Source: Taenia hydatigena (Eukaryota; Platyhelminthes; Cestoda; Cyclophyllidea; Taeniidae). From it: DNA of 64,000 nucleotides. The DNA is taken from positions 17,186,723 to 17,250,722 of the forward strand of contig JADWOT020000002.1 of assembly GCA_036345935.2 (NCBI GenBank). The letters run 5' to 3'. Below are positions 24,601 to 36,886 of this stretch, in pieces. Each line of letters starts with the position of its first letter. Position 1 is the stretch's first letter. The translations under genes were made by a program, and so were the position numbers. The notes beneath the pieces were generated by a model that worked only from the letters and a program-made list of their open reading frames with translations, did no database searches and was not told the origin of the DNA.

Positions 24601-26482
24601 TGATGGTAAAATCTGTCTCATCATCGTCTGTGCATCTGCGTAGAAATATGATGGAGGCCTTGTTTAAGCAAACAATGACGCTGATCTTATTTTGCTTCAT
24701 CACCTAAAACCCGATTCAAAAAAAACTACACGGTTTGTGCGACTTAGTTCTTGATTCTCTTTTTTACCGTCTAGAAGTCAAATGGAAAAATGACGTGTCG
24801 AAGTCATTTTGACATTTAAGCACCATCCTCATGAAACAGCGTCAAAGCTCTGCGAATCATTCACACTTTGCAATTTGTTGTTGAAGTCAGTTTGTTAGCA
24901 GCACTTACATCAAGATTCGCTGGAACCAGAGAGTATGAATTGATGGCGCTCAGATGTCGCTGAAGTGTTTGAAAATCAATTGTTCTGCTGACATAATTTT
25001 AGTACTATAACTTGAAAAATATAGGATTTGTGCGCGAGCCAAGTAAGGAATTAGGCGCTATCGAAAATCTGACAGTTGTTTTACACCTACGAATCAACAA
25101 AGTGAGAATAGCGAAAATGGCTGATGCTCGAGCAGTCACAGCCTCTTCTGCTCAGAATTTGGCAGATCCACATGACAGAAAATGGCAAGACAAGCCCAAT
25201 TCGGACAAAAGCGTGGAAAGAATACGCATGCGTGGTTAACGCATCCACTCCACGTTGACGCATTAGCTATTAGTATTCCATGTGTGTGATACTTAATCTT
25301 TTATCCCATGTGCGACTGGTATCAAATAACGAGAGCCCATTGCATTAACTCATCTTTCAGCACAAGAGTGAGAGGTTGGTGCTGTATCTGACATAAGGTT
25401 AAACGCGTGAAGAAGTGTAGGAATCCTCATCAGATGCCCGATTGTGGAGACGTCAGCATAACTCAGAATTGCTAAGGCATAATTTTGCACGGAAATGATG
25501 GCATTGGATTGCACGTAAGGAAAATGGATTGAAAACCTGAGTTTTATGCAGATCTTAGACTTAGCATGGGGAAAACCAATGCTTGCTCGCTGGAGGAAAT
25601 TTGACCAGAAATGCAGGCTACAGGGCCACTTCTATGGTAGCAATCCGCGGTGAAGACCCTTTTCCTCCACCATCTCATGCCAGCACTGCCATTTCTGCAG
25701 TGAAGGCATGTGACAGTGTCAATCGATATTACCGACCTGTGCAAAGAGTGTACGAGAAGCTTAGTGAATTGTTGCATGGACAGCTCAGTCTCAGAACGCT
25801 AACTCACGAGCTTAAGACGTCGCCCATTGTCGACGAATTGAGCTAAAGTGTTTAGTTTTGAAAGAAGGTGCAGTGTCAAATTAGCAATGGGAGAAAGGAG
25901 CATGCGCAACGTCACCAACCAGAGTTTTTACAATAATCTATTCACGAACATGGGAATGTGCGAAATCGGGAAATTGGCTCGAGCGAATTCGTCCAACATG
26001 TCTCGTGTGCACCGTCCATAGATAGGATGCGTGTTAATGCTAAAAGAGAACACATTTTGATCGGGTTAAGTAGAATAAGCAGAGATGGGTACACCAACAA
26101 GGGTGTCATAGGTGCTGACCGAGGGCCAGAAACATGGAGTGGGTCTTCTTCTCGTCTACTTGTTTATTCTTGGTCCTTTCCTGCAGATCAGTTCATTTAG
26201 TGTCACTACGGAATAGTAGCCAAACAGAAGGAAATCTGCAAGGACGTCACTTGCGGAGTATTTCCATAATGTTCGACTAAGAATAGTTTCCCGAATCAAA
26301 AGCAGATATCTGCATTACTTCGCCCGCTATATTTAGCCGTATGTGTCTGTGCACAAATCAACCGTTTCCAGGGCCTTCTTTTTTAAGGCAAACTTCCACT
26401 CTGGAGTCAAGGCGAATGTATACTAGTGACAAAGAATGACAACGGACTATCCATCTGTCTTTCCCCATAATTTTCGCACACA
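24601..26482. other. No recognised gene
   Basis: No supported feature. An 87-codon frame (plus, 25,583-25,846) begins at a non-ATG codon and shows no recognisable domain. Confidence 0.5.
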
Positions 26483-26707
26483 CTACGGCCCACTGCTTAA
26501 TTTGCGACGAAAAGAGTCCTTTTGAACCAATTCATTCAAGATAAACCGTTTAACACCTAACGACCCGTGCCGCCTTCCCGCACTTCCAAGGCAGCCAGCA
26601 CTTTCCTCCTGGATGGATACGCTTTGCTTGTGGCTAGTCGCAACCGAGATGGTGGCTAGTAGACAGTAAAACCAAAGCCTAATGCTGGTTTTGTTTACTT
26701 GGGCCAT
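26483..26707 (-). CDS. Small secreted peptide precursor candidate
   Basis: An intronless 74-codon frame that starts at ATG. Residues 5-28 look like a signal peptide: Lys/Arg followed by the core LWFYCLLATISVA, then TSHK. The mature part is short and carries basic cleavage sites: SAGRR, with a Gly before the pair as in amidated peptides, then GVKR and SFRRK. This layout is typical of neuropeptide or peptide-hormone precursors, but no known peptide motif is recognised and the frame is short enough to occur by chance. A TTTATAG-like element lies about 20-30 bases upstream on the minus strand. Confidence 0.4.
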   Translation of the reverse strand: MAQVNKTSIRLWFYCLLATISVATSHKQSVSIQEESAGCLGSAGRRHGSLGVKRFILNELVQKDSFRRKLSSGP

Positions 26708-27168
26708 ACTATTCAGCACAGTCGCTACTATAAACTTGCGTTTGTGTTTAGAAGGACAATCACATTGTCGTGATACCTGCTTAGTACATCCTCTTAAAAA
26801 ACCACTTGAACACTGATGCCTATGCTATCCGAAACTAAGGATTGAAGCAATTAAAATTCATTCCAAGATTAGGAAATAAAGCCACTTTGTACGCCCAAAA
26901 TCGGCAGAGAAAAGTAGGCGTCACAAATATTTGCCGGTCTCCTCGAAACTTTGTATGAACACTTTACCGATTCAGTAGACCTACTGTAAGTTATTAAGCA
27001 ACAACAATAACAGAAAGAGAATTGAGAATAGTGGTTTTGAGTTGGGGATGAAATACGCCAAAAGAAGATGCAGTACTCACCACACTGGCTGACGCTGATG
27101 TGGTGTTATTTGAGGGTGATCTGTACCTCGTCAGCCGACCTTGTTGTGCTGCAATGCTGATGCTGATG

Positions 27169-27534
27169 CTATGCGGAAGGGCTACTGAAAGATCCACTAT
27201 TTAGTACAAAGGGACATGGGAGTTGCTTTGACATCAGGCGATTTTGTATTGCATTCCATGAAGTAAATCGGTAAGAGCTCTGCAACACTAATGCTTTCTC
27301 AAAATGCAACAAAATACGTAAAGCGAACTCGAACAAAAAGTGTTTTCTAAGTCCGTCTTTGCCAATAGTTTCAGGACTGATCTCGCCTTGCAGAGTCTTG
27401 GAGAGCGAGGCGTGGATTGTGTTGATGGTTGAGCGTCTAGTGGATGTCACCATCCCTCGAGTAAAATTGCAGTGCAGACGTGGTCGTAAAGCCTCTTCAA
27501 ATATCTCATCCCGACTGGTCATGTAGGGGTGCAT
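27169..27534 (-). CDS. Unrecognised 121-codon ORF, possible exon
   Basis: An open frame with an ATG near its start and a second Met five codons in. It is mixed hydrophilic sequence without low complexity (for example RDEIFEEALRPRL and LSKTLQGEISPETIGKDG). No family is recognised. Just downstream in another frame, a Ser/Ala-rich stretch ends at a good donor (cagtgtg/gtgagt near 27,078), so the frame might be part of a spliced gene. The length alone is not decisive in 64 kb. Confidence 0.22.
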   Translation of the reverse strand: MHPYMTSRDEIFEEALRPRLHCNFTRGMVTSTRRSTINTIHASLSKTLQGEISPETIGKDGLRKHFLFEFALRILLHFEKALVLQSSYRFTSWNAIQNRLMSKQLPCPFVLNSGSFSSPSA

Positions 27535-30500
27535 CTAGCTGACTGCGGCTTTTTACTATGTTTGCCGTCGTTCTCTCCTTGCCACCGTCTCATTTTGCCT
27601 CCATTCCCGCTCCCATCTTCCATTGCAGCACTGTACAATTTCACCTCCAAGCATTAATGTAACGCTTTCCTCGCAGTCTCGTGTAGATCAAAATTACAAA
27701 TATTCACTAAATAAGAGCAAAATTCCTGCTCTCGTGTAGATTAGTACGTCAACTTTAAACTCGATGAGCTCGAAATTCGCCTCCTCGAGTGGGTCATTAC
27801 TGCAGAATTGCATTCAGTGATGAAGGCTGATATCAGCAACCCAGCATAGACGTTATTTGCCCTTAAAAGTAAGCTAAATCTTAATGTCGGCCCATGTATT
27901 TTCAAGGTTCTACCTGCTCAATAATCTCTACCAATTTACCGCCATCTGATTTTGAAATCCGTTCTTAAAATGAAAATTTTTGGCTTCACCATGGTATCAT
28001 TTGCCTTTGTACGCGGGACGGAAAAGATTATGGGGATTGGCAAGGCGTGAGATGAGGGTGGGTGTAGAGGTCAGCCATCCACTTTGGATTCCGTAAACTC
28101 ATTCTCACTGACGAGTTTTCGTCGTTATTTGGAAGACACGACGCCAATGGTGAATCTGCATGACCTCTTAGAAGTTTGGGAGAGTAGGAAGGCGGAGGCG
28201 ATGGTCACGGCTTGTTTACCTAGCCACTGAATGCCATTAAGATGTTGCGTGACAAACACCTGATTGAGATGTTGAGGGTCGCGATTTCTGCAGCTTAACT
28301 GCAGAACTGCGTAATTCAGTCCCCTAGTAGTTGGCAAAGATCCATGTGCTCTGGTTTCGATGCCCATAGTGATGCAATCTAGAAGTCTTCGACACTCCTT
28401 GGTGAATGCCTATTTTAGTCCAACGCAACAGTCTATTTCTCTGTGCTGGTCAACGATGGGGGTGTTTTGTAAGGTATGACGTTTGCCAAACCTTTGAATG
28501 TCCAAATCTTTGCGAATGGTTGTTTTGCCCATTAACACATCAACAGGAAGGCTTGTCAGAAGAGAACCTTCCGTTCAAACTATTGGGAAGATATTGTGGC
28601 CTTTTCCACCATCGGCCTACTGCACAAAATGGCGCATAATGCGGTCCGTTCTTTGGTATCATAGTGGATGTTTATCTTCAACTGTCACGACTTTGTACTA
28701 CATCCATAACGCTACCACATGTAGCATCTTGCACAACTTTGACGGCTGTCGTCAAGCCTCAAGCATTGGCATCGAATGATCCCTAAGCCAGATGCAGTCA
28801 AGCCAAGTAGGAGTCGTCAGCATAGACTCAGTTAGCTTGATCACGGCGTTCGTCTTTAATTGCCTGTTTTACACCCACTCCTTTCATCTTCCTCAGGACG
28901 ACGTCAAATTCTCCACATTTGTTAGCAAGAGCCATCAAGTATTGGCAGCATGGTCGCGTGGCAACAAACTGTAGGCAGAATGTCAGTGTATGTAATATGC
29001 TTGGGATGTGATAGGAGTCCTTCATCATGCTCTGACAATTTCATCGGCCGCATCGCAGTTGCAGGCAAAGGCCTCAACGCAACAGTTTCATATCAGGCCG
29101 ATGTGGGCGGATTTATATCTTCCTCTCTAATCATCTCTGTGACAAATGGGTTTACTTGTTCTGTCAGTAGAGCCACTGTCGGCTGGGTGGATGCAAGATG
29201 GGCGTAGCTTGACTGGTATCTATCACACGCTTAACGATACTTGTTATCCCACTTTGGCACCTTGCTAAGGAGGAATGTTCACGCACTTGCTCAGCAGCTA
29301 GCGAGATTTTATTCCTCCTTTCTTTGATGAAGTGAGCTTACTGTAATCAAAGGTCATCTATGTTGTGCACAGAGACAGCTAAGGCTTTAAAGAGAGCACT
29401 GCAAATGTCATCTGCGTCTTTTTCCAGTCGCAGGGCATTTGCGTTGGTTGCAGTGCTTTTCTAGTTGGGAAAGGTGCCTTCCCAAAACGTAGGCGAACTT
29501 AGACATAGAGTAGAGAGGCAATACCAAGTAGTACATTCCTAGCCACTTCTAGACACATATTAGATTTCCCTGTCCAGATTTCTTCCCCATGCAGATTCCC
29601 AACGACTCCTCTTTTTTTTGCTTTACCATATCGCTTCATTCTGCAGGACGTAAGTCTGAGGAAGAGGTCTCAGCGTTCTCGTCTAGCACAAAATTAGAAC
29701 AAATCCACCGTCTTTTGCGTAATGTGCAAAGTTAGAGCAGCACAGACAGTCCAGTGCCTTCGTAACATGCTAACAAACAGAGATGATAGGGACAAAAGTA
29801 ACAACTTAATGAGGAGTAGCCACAGCGATGAACTACACAATTGTCTCTTGCTTCTGTGCTCAAGGCGACAGATCGAAGGTTTTCCCTTCTGACAAAGACT
29901 GCCCGTGATTTATCCGAATGGGTTCTCCATCAGACATAGCGCCATGGTATTCCAAATGGGGTAACCACTTTAGTTTTATCAGCTCAGCTACTTCTTTTGC
30001 CTGCAGACGACTTTGGTAATTTTCCATTCATTAAATCCTTGAAAGCGAAAGACAATCTTAACCTGTGTGCTTTCCTCAAGTGAGTCAAATGATGGCTAGA
30101 ATCGTCGATCCAGACATCCCTGAAAATGACTCATTTCCATGATGTTTCCCATTTGTAGACGGCTTGTGCAAACACTTCCCACCGCGCTACCATCTCATTC
30201 GTCTCTTTCAAACGCTCAGCCTACAAATGCCCATCAACCTCCTAAATAAACCGCTATGCAAATCATTTAGATGCCCAGGGTAGTGGTACTTGAATTTGAC
30301 GAAATTTGCGGTCTTTAATTGATAATGCGTGCTCTCGAAGAAACATGTGTTAGTGAGTTGCAAAAAAAGTTAAACAGCAGGCTCCCGCAGCACATGTTGC
30401 ATGCTAACAGATCCAATACACATTTTAAACTACGAATAATGCGGTACACGAAGAAGTAATGCCTTCCAAAGCCACTTGTAGTGGGGCTTTGTAGCTAACA

Positions 30501-30630
30501 CACAGGTAAATCGGGGGTCAGTGAGAAGTGACCAGGTCAACCAGTGAGTCGTCTGCGTGCGAGTTTAAATCTATCTTTATGGTGGTCTAAAAACGAGCAC
30601 GCCAAAACCAAAAAGCATTACTTATCAGCA
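27535..30630. other. No recognised gene
   Basis: Scanned on both strands without a supportable gene or repeat assignment. Frames of 60-93 codons overlap one another and lack motifs. Confidence 0.5.
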
Positions 30631-31010
30631 ATGCGTTCTCTGGGAACTCTTGTCATTGTCTTTAGCTATCCCTTCGTTGGTAGCCGTGGTTAATCGAGGC
30701 AGGCAGCATTTCCGCGGTGTCAGTTACCCATGTGTCACTCCCGTGTATATACTGCAACTGCTGCATTTCACTATGGCATGGTTTCGACAACTCTGCTTTT
30801 CCAAAGAATGAAATGCAGAAGGCGTGGAGCATTGGAGCTCTTGGTAAGCAGGGTTGTTGCGGTGGAACCTACGGCTACTGCAGTGGATGCGAAAATGGGA
30901 AGCGCGAGGACTTTTGTGAATTTACGCAGTGTCAAGCTAATGACTGCTTCATTAGTGGCAGCTTCCAAGCTGTCTGTCAGAATGACGTTTGCTTTTGTGC
31001 TGATAACTAG
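30631..31010 (+). CDS. Ten-cysteine small secreted peptide candidate
   Basis: Proposed exons are 30631-30679 and 30838-31010 (GT-AG, 158-bp intron), giving 73 residues. Exon 1 encodes a hydrophobic leader (MRSLGTLVIVFSYPFV). The mature part has ten Cys in about 50 residues: CC-x6-C-x2-C-x8-C-x4-C-x4-C-x9-C-x4-C-x1-C, ending at TAG. The last five spacings resemble the cysteine-stabilised alpha-beta fold of invertebrate defensin-like peptides, except x4 where x3 is usual. The proposed acceptor has a weak pyrimidine tract; a better tract ends at 30,805 but does not join in frame. Exon 2 is better supported than exon 1. A single-exon reading from a GTG at 30,717 is the alternative. No known family is assigned. 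Confidence 0.4.
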
Positions 31011-32079
31011 GGCAACCTCTACTGATTCACAAAAACCGCACATCACAGACCGGGATATGAAATGCAATTTCTGGACATGGCTATGACTACGTGATGATGC
31101 ACGGTATGCAAAGCTATGGTTGTTTCTTGCAATTGCACCCAGGATTTTAGGCCCTCTTACCTCAGTGTACACTATGGATCTGGGTATTCAAGTAATCCCC
31201 TTAAACATCCCAACTTAGATAAGCTTCTACCGTCTGTGCATCCAGTGCTTCTTCAATCTGCGTTGATGCAGCTACATTTCCAGTGTGCGCCCACATGCAT
31301 TACAGTCAATGATTGTCGCAACTACACCCAACATTGATGGCATGTTATTTGGTATCACATCATGATGCCTTGTATGCCTAACCGGAATCAAGTTGCTAAG
31401 CGGCCTGATGCAACGGCGTACCAGGCCTTTACGAGGCTGAGGAAGTAGCCGAGAATATAAGCGGAAGCGGGTTGCTCGATGAGAGCGATGGGAGTGAGGT
31501 TGTTTTTGACAGCCCGGTCGCATTATCTTCCAGCGAACTATAAATGAGTCCCCGTCCAAAAAGTGTTCCTTTTCATCATTGACCTCTTGCTTGTACTTTT
31601 TACAAAACGGCTGAACTAGTCTGATCCACCTCATCTCCTTGCAATACAACAGTGTTGAATGTTTCGTAGCAACCTAGCGGCTGTCAGAAAGTGGCGCATT
31701 TCAACATCAAGCAAAGTTAGTAGCTACAGTTTAATCAAATAGTGGAAAAACGATGGTGTCTCGGCAGTGTATGATCGTATGGCTGAATTGCCCTCCCCCG
31801 CCTCATTCCTTCTCCCTCTTTCCTCTGTTCAAGCATACCAAATCACCTATGAGCGAGACAACAAACACTCCATTGCTCCCCCTTCTCCCCATAATATTGT
31901 GCGTCAGTCACATTTTTCCGCAACTGATCTTATTACTTAGACGATAGTTACCCAATCTCTTTGTAAAGTATTTTACGACAAACGGATTCTCGTCCGTTGC
32001 ACACGCATACCTAATCCCTTCTGTTGCTTCCGCATTTCTTAGGCTTACGTTTTCCATTTACTACATCCTGATTTCTCTG
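31011..32079. other. No recognised gene
   Basis: Contains a 125-codon minus frame (31,272-31,649) that is Arg/His-rich and without recognised motifs; not accepted as a gene. Confidence 0.45.
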
Positions 32080-32250
32080 CAACACCTCATAGTTAATGCT
32101 TTGTTTGTTTAATTGCCGGTTTCGGCTACGGTGACGTGGGTGACTATCATGCTCCGACCGGGCGAGCTAGCCTTCGAGCCATACCAGCAGTCCCTACCCT
32201 CCGCTTACTGAATTTATATATTCCACCCAAGTATCATGCCCTCTTTTGTT
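32080..32250 (+). repeat. R4 short dispersed repeat, copy 1
   Basis: About 170 bases align in the same orientation with 43,240-43,385. Shared pieces are ctttgtttgttt, a gccggt or accgg segment, a gagccatacc or gaggccatacc segment, and a tattccaccc..tatcatgcc segment. The length suggests a SINE-like or solo-terminal repeat, but no tRNA-like promoter box could be confirmed. A fragment with cctagaggcca also occurs near 54,068. Confidence 0.4.
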
Positions 32251-35200
32251 ACATCGCATTTGTTACACACACTAAAATTGCCCAACCGCTTTCTAGTTTT
32301 GTTCCACAACAAAGAATTTATTGTTGTGCTTTAGCATCCCTATTCTCCAGACATATTTGCTTTTTGCCAACTACATTTCCTTTGCCATCGTGACCCATCA
32401 GCGTAGCATTATGACGTTCTCAAGGTCGTCGCCGTCCTCGCCTTGTGAGGCAAACCTTCTCCACAGTAAGGCAATACGAAGAAATATCAGCTCACCCTTA
32501 AATAGCTTGAACAAGTTAATTTGCTCTAAGCTCCGTAGCCCACATTCACGTGTCTCCAGATTACAAAACAATGCAACGCCACGCATTTACTTTAGAGGTA
32601 ATTTGCGCAAAACTCAACCACACACAAATAATGAAGCAAATTTTTAAGCCAAAACTGCCCGTTAGCCCTACCATTACAAATTTTTGACTCTGAAAAGCAA
32701 TTAATGCTCGCATAGCTAATACCTTCACTCCATTTTCACCCTGATAAGCCTGACATAAAAAACCTTTCATGTTATTTCTTAATTGATATTTCTATCACAT
32801 ACTTGCATCACAATGTGCACCTGTCAAACTCACTCCGTCTAAAGACCAGTGTCGAGAAGTCCAAAGAAGTAGTGATGCCATGCCAACGAGGCAGTTGTAA
32901 TGCCAGCAAGCCAAAATAACATTAGGTAAAGGTATAAGATACAAAAGACTGCGGACACACCAACAGATGCCATCGAAAGGCGTTCAACAAACAATCTCTC
33001 ACAACGATCTCCATCTCGTCTGATTAGGTCCATCAGCGTACCATCCAAGTCCACACGCAATAGCCCAGGAGTAAGGAGTCAAAGTGATCAAGTACTGGAA
33101 TGCGATTTCATGATCAGTTGCCGAATTTCTTGTCCAGATTAATAAAATCCAGCCAAGCATATTCGCAAACTCTGCAATGTAGCTGTCTTTGAATGGCTAT
33201 TCTCTCGAGTCCCGTGTAATTGCTATTAACGCATTCTCCTGTGATTCTAAATCAGGTGCGTTTCAAAACGAATTAATCCCATTTTTAACACTGTCAGACT
33301 ACGGATCACAACTACAGTTTTGAGCAATTCGAATTGCATTTTGACCACAGTTTCCTTCGATGAGTCCAAAGGACTTCAGTTTACAGCCATTATCATACAC
33401 TTTGTCTTGAGGCACACAATCTATTAGACAAGTTTATCGAAGGTGCGTTCAATTAGTGCGCATTCGAAGTTTAATTTCATGATATCCTCTGACTCAAAGA
33501 ACTTCATCGTCGTAAAGATGGCTGCAAAAGGAACCGTCTTCGAGTGCAGAGGTAATTGTCAGCATAAAAACGTTAAATATTTGACACGCAGGCGCTAGTA
33601 AGCCAGACAGAGAGCCATGGTCAGCGGATTTGGAGGTTAATACCCCTTTCAGTGTTGCAGTCTCGTTCACTGCTTTGTGGGCACTGGCTTGCAAAAACTA
33701 TTTGAGCATTAGATGTATAGGATTGGAGAGTGCAAAGGAAAATTTGGCAGTGAATATGGAGCACGCAATGGTAAGAGGGTAACTTTGAAGATGGTAGACG
33801 AAAAATTAAGGAATTCACAACAAGGATTGAGGTTGGTCAGAGTATGTAGGGTGGCAGGTAGATGGCTCAAAATTGAGTACCAGAAATTGGATCTCTGCAA
33901 GTCAAATTATTTAGACTTGCGTCCTCCCTCCTATGCCTAGAGAAATGGTGAGGCTCGGTAAATTGAAGCTAAACTCAAGTGCTTCAGTGAAGATAAGGCG
34001 AGCTTCAGTCGGACATGGTTTATGCAAGACCATTCCATGTGACTAATTATCAGAGAGTTCTAGAAAGTGAACTAAAATCAAGTGAGCCATAGCTTAGCGT
34101 GCCATGTCGAGAGGTGTCCGGAAGGCATTTGCAGTCGTGCTGTGCATGTGATTAATTTCGAACCCAGCAAGTCGCTGCTTCACCTGATTTTGGTGCTGGC
34201 ACTCTAATGACAACGCGTAAGACTGGTTGGGAAGCTATAGCATTGTATCATTCATTATTGCCGCCGCCTATTTATGCTTTGCTTGCTTTCGCACATTATT
34301 TGCGTTTTCTCATCCAGCCATATAGGACTCACCTTCAATTAAATGAAACACCTGCTACGAAAAAATGCGTGGGCATGGAGTTGGCATAGTGCGCATTTCT
34401 GCACGCAACTCACATAAAGCCTCACGTAATTGGTTGTGGAGCACATTGTTTTCCTAAGTCTTTGCCACATCATTTTGGCACTTTTAACTTATAGATCTGA
34501 GTGATCGCTGGCAGACATTAAAAGTGTAAGCGTGACGACTTTGAGATCTTTGCTTATTTGAAGAAGAACTCCTGAAAAATCAAGACAATTCGATGTAATT
34601 TTGCATCAGCAACTTAACTGGTTAAATACTAATTGGGATGAACCCACACATTATGTGAGCCGACAAGATGCAGATGGCAAGTCAATTATCTCTCACCACT
34701 GGGTGAAGCAGAGAACTCTCCCACCAGTATTGTTCTTTAGGATGCCTGAGTTTCTTTGTCTTACATTGCAATACTTAACAGCTTCACACGTTTTCGTAGT
34801 TGCCTCTCGTTGACTTTAAGCTATTTCACTTTTTTATAATAAGGCGTTGGCAGAAAACTGATATTATTTTAATTGACCTGTACTTGCGGGATTGATGTCC
34901 AAAAGATAAGCAATGAAATAATGGGTCTCGTAGAGCCTTTGATAATGTTCCAAGTGATCTTTTAAAATTTCGCATTTAAATCCAATGGCGCCATTGTTTC
35001 AGGACACAGAACCACCAGGAGACGACATTTAAGATTTCGAAACCGACCTCGTCAAAAGGAATTCGCAGCATGATTTTTTCGCTAAAATTAGCTCTATCCC
35101 ATCAAATAAAATGGAATGTCTGAGGAATTCTGGTCACCACAAATATAGTAAATTGGTCAAACACGGTCAAATATCATCTACACTCGCTTCAACACAATTT

Positions 35201-35688
35201 TCTAACTATCAGAATTAATTTGGCTCACTTCGCATTACTCATTAAGTGACATGTTTAGCTATGTAGCACAATAAATTGAGAAGCACCTAGTTGTGTGTTA
35301 GAAGTCGAAGAAAGCGGCGCTAAATTCGTGGTAATTTTGCCAACATGGGGAGGTGGTTGCACATGTGTCCTATTAACCTGGATGGTTTGTGAAATCGATT
35401 GAAACCAGAATCGGTGGGGAGCATTGCATTTGTCTTACCTCTCTAAGCTCTTCATCACACCCAATTTGCCATCGGAAATATCTTCTCGGCTAATTTATGC
35501 CGTGAGCATGCGATCTTGGCCGCGGTTATCTGCCGAAATGGGAAAACTAAGGGAGTCAGTCCAGCATCGTCTGCAGTAACTGCTATCTCATTTGACATGA
35601 CTGCATCTCTTATAAAGCTTACCAAACATTCGACGCAATGGTCTCACTTATCTCTGCCGAAGACGTTACTATCACCTAGATAGATTGT
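32251..35688. other. No recognised gene
   Basis: No supported gene, RNA gene or structured repeat. Frames reach 108 codons (plus, 32,321-32,647, from an alternative start) without recognised motifs. Confidence 0.45.
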
Positions 35689-35976
35689 TTAGTGTTTTAA
35701 AGCGTCAAAATAAATGTAATTTGCATCACGGGGTTGGCAAGGTATCGGCTGCAACTCATCGATCCCGCACGACAACAACATTGCTGTCTCTTTTTTTGCT
35801 ACTTCCACTTGCCAGCATTCTGCTTGTAAATCTGGCACTGAGAGCCTGCTTGACCCGTGCATGGATTTGAACAAATCGTTAATGCAAGATAATGGCAATG
35901 CGTCCTTTGCTGCTGCGTTCAAATTTCGATAGCCCACGCACAGTAATAGACGTGATTCATTCTTCGGCATCACCAT
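35689..35976 (-). mobile_element. Degenerate Ty3/gypsy reverse-transcriptase fragment
   Basis: The minus-strand frame contains the start of a gypsy-type reverse transcriptase in the correct order. MPKNESRLLLCVGYRNLN corresponds to the block usually written KKDGSxRFCVDYRxLN. Then come ALPLSCINDLF (usual PLPRIDDL), LSVPDL (usual FSxLDL, with the catalytic Asp kept) and CWQVEV (usual GYWQVxV). Several consensus residues are replaced, including the Asp of VDYR and the SGY before WQV. The frame degrades soon after GIDELQPIPCQP, and no YxDD motif, RNase H, integrase or LTR was found nearby. This is an old, dead remnant. Confidence 0.72.
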
Positions 35977-36786
35977 GATTGAAAAAGGCTATAGTTTTGC
36001 CTTTTTCTCATATCTTTATTAATGCCAGGACAATTTGTCTTTTGAGTGTCGTCCGAGCAAGTAAAAAGCGATAGTGCTGAATCAAAACACATTTGTCGCA
36101 TCAATCCGTACAGAATTTTTACAAAAGTTATATCAGTTACTCCTAAGTCCACTTCATTTGTCATGATAGACTGCAGCTATAATTAAAAGGTCAGTCATTA
36201 AGTAATTCTCCAATGGGTAACGATTTGGCTACATTTCATATCTACGCGTCTTGCATTTAGGCCTAATTTTGTGATTGTCAGTGTGGACAGTGTGAAGTGT
36301 GCATGGACACGAAATGTTCGAGAACGTCACTATGAGCCAGAGGAAGGAGGACTACAAAGGCAGACACTATTTTAGTCTCCCATAAAGCTAGACTACCTTC
36401 AGCATTATTTGGCGATGGAGTACAATACCACACCAAGCATCCTTAATAGGCTATCCGTCATGAGTCGACTGGAGTTGACTTGCCGTTTTAGGTGATTAAT
36501 TTTAGCCCTCAGAGCGTTTTCAGGACTCACGCTGAAGGCCAAAGTCATCCTAACTTTTTACTCTCGCAGTTGGTGTCATTGGTTGCGTTTGAAAGATAGG
36601 CAATAATTTTAGTGGCATATGTGCGAGATAGTAGAACATGAACCTTTCTGAAGGTGCAGAAGTTATCGATGATTCGCTATGCTGAGCGTTTTCTATGGTT
36701 GTTAGGATGGTAGAAGATGTTAAGAAGGGGCCTTATACCGCCTAAATGAACGATGGGATAGAAGGGGATACCTTGACAAGCACACG
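35977..36786. other. No recognised gene
   Basis: Sequence between the reverse-transcriptase remnant and the assembly gap. On the minus strand this is upstream of the fragment, where protease and gag would lie in an intact element, but neither is recognisable. Confidence 0.4.
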
Positions 36787-36886
36787 NNNNNNNNNNNNNN
36801 NNNNNNNNNNNNNNNNNNNNNNNNNNNNNNNNNNNNNNNNNNNNNNNNNNNNNNNNNNNNNNNNNNNNNNNNNNNNNNNNNNNNNN
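36787..36886. other. Assembly gap of 100 N
   Basis: Exactly 100 consecutive undefined bases, the usual placeholder for a scaffold gap of unknown size. Order and distance across this point rest on scaffolding only. Confidence 0.99.

Noticed and set aside
31272..31649. 125-codon minus ORF next to the cysteine-rich candidate
   Set aside because: Arg/His-rich without motif, signal or splice evidence.
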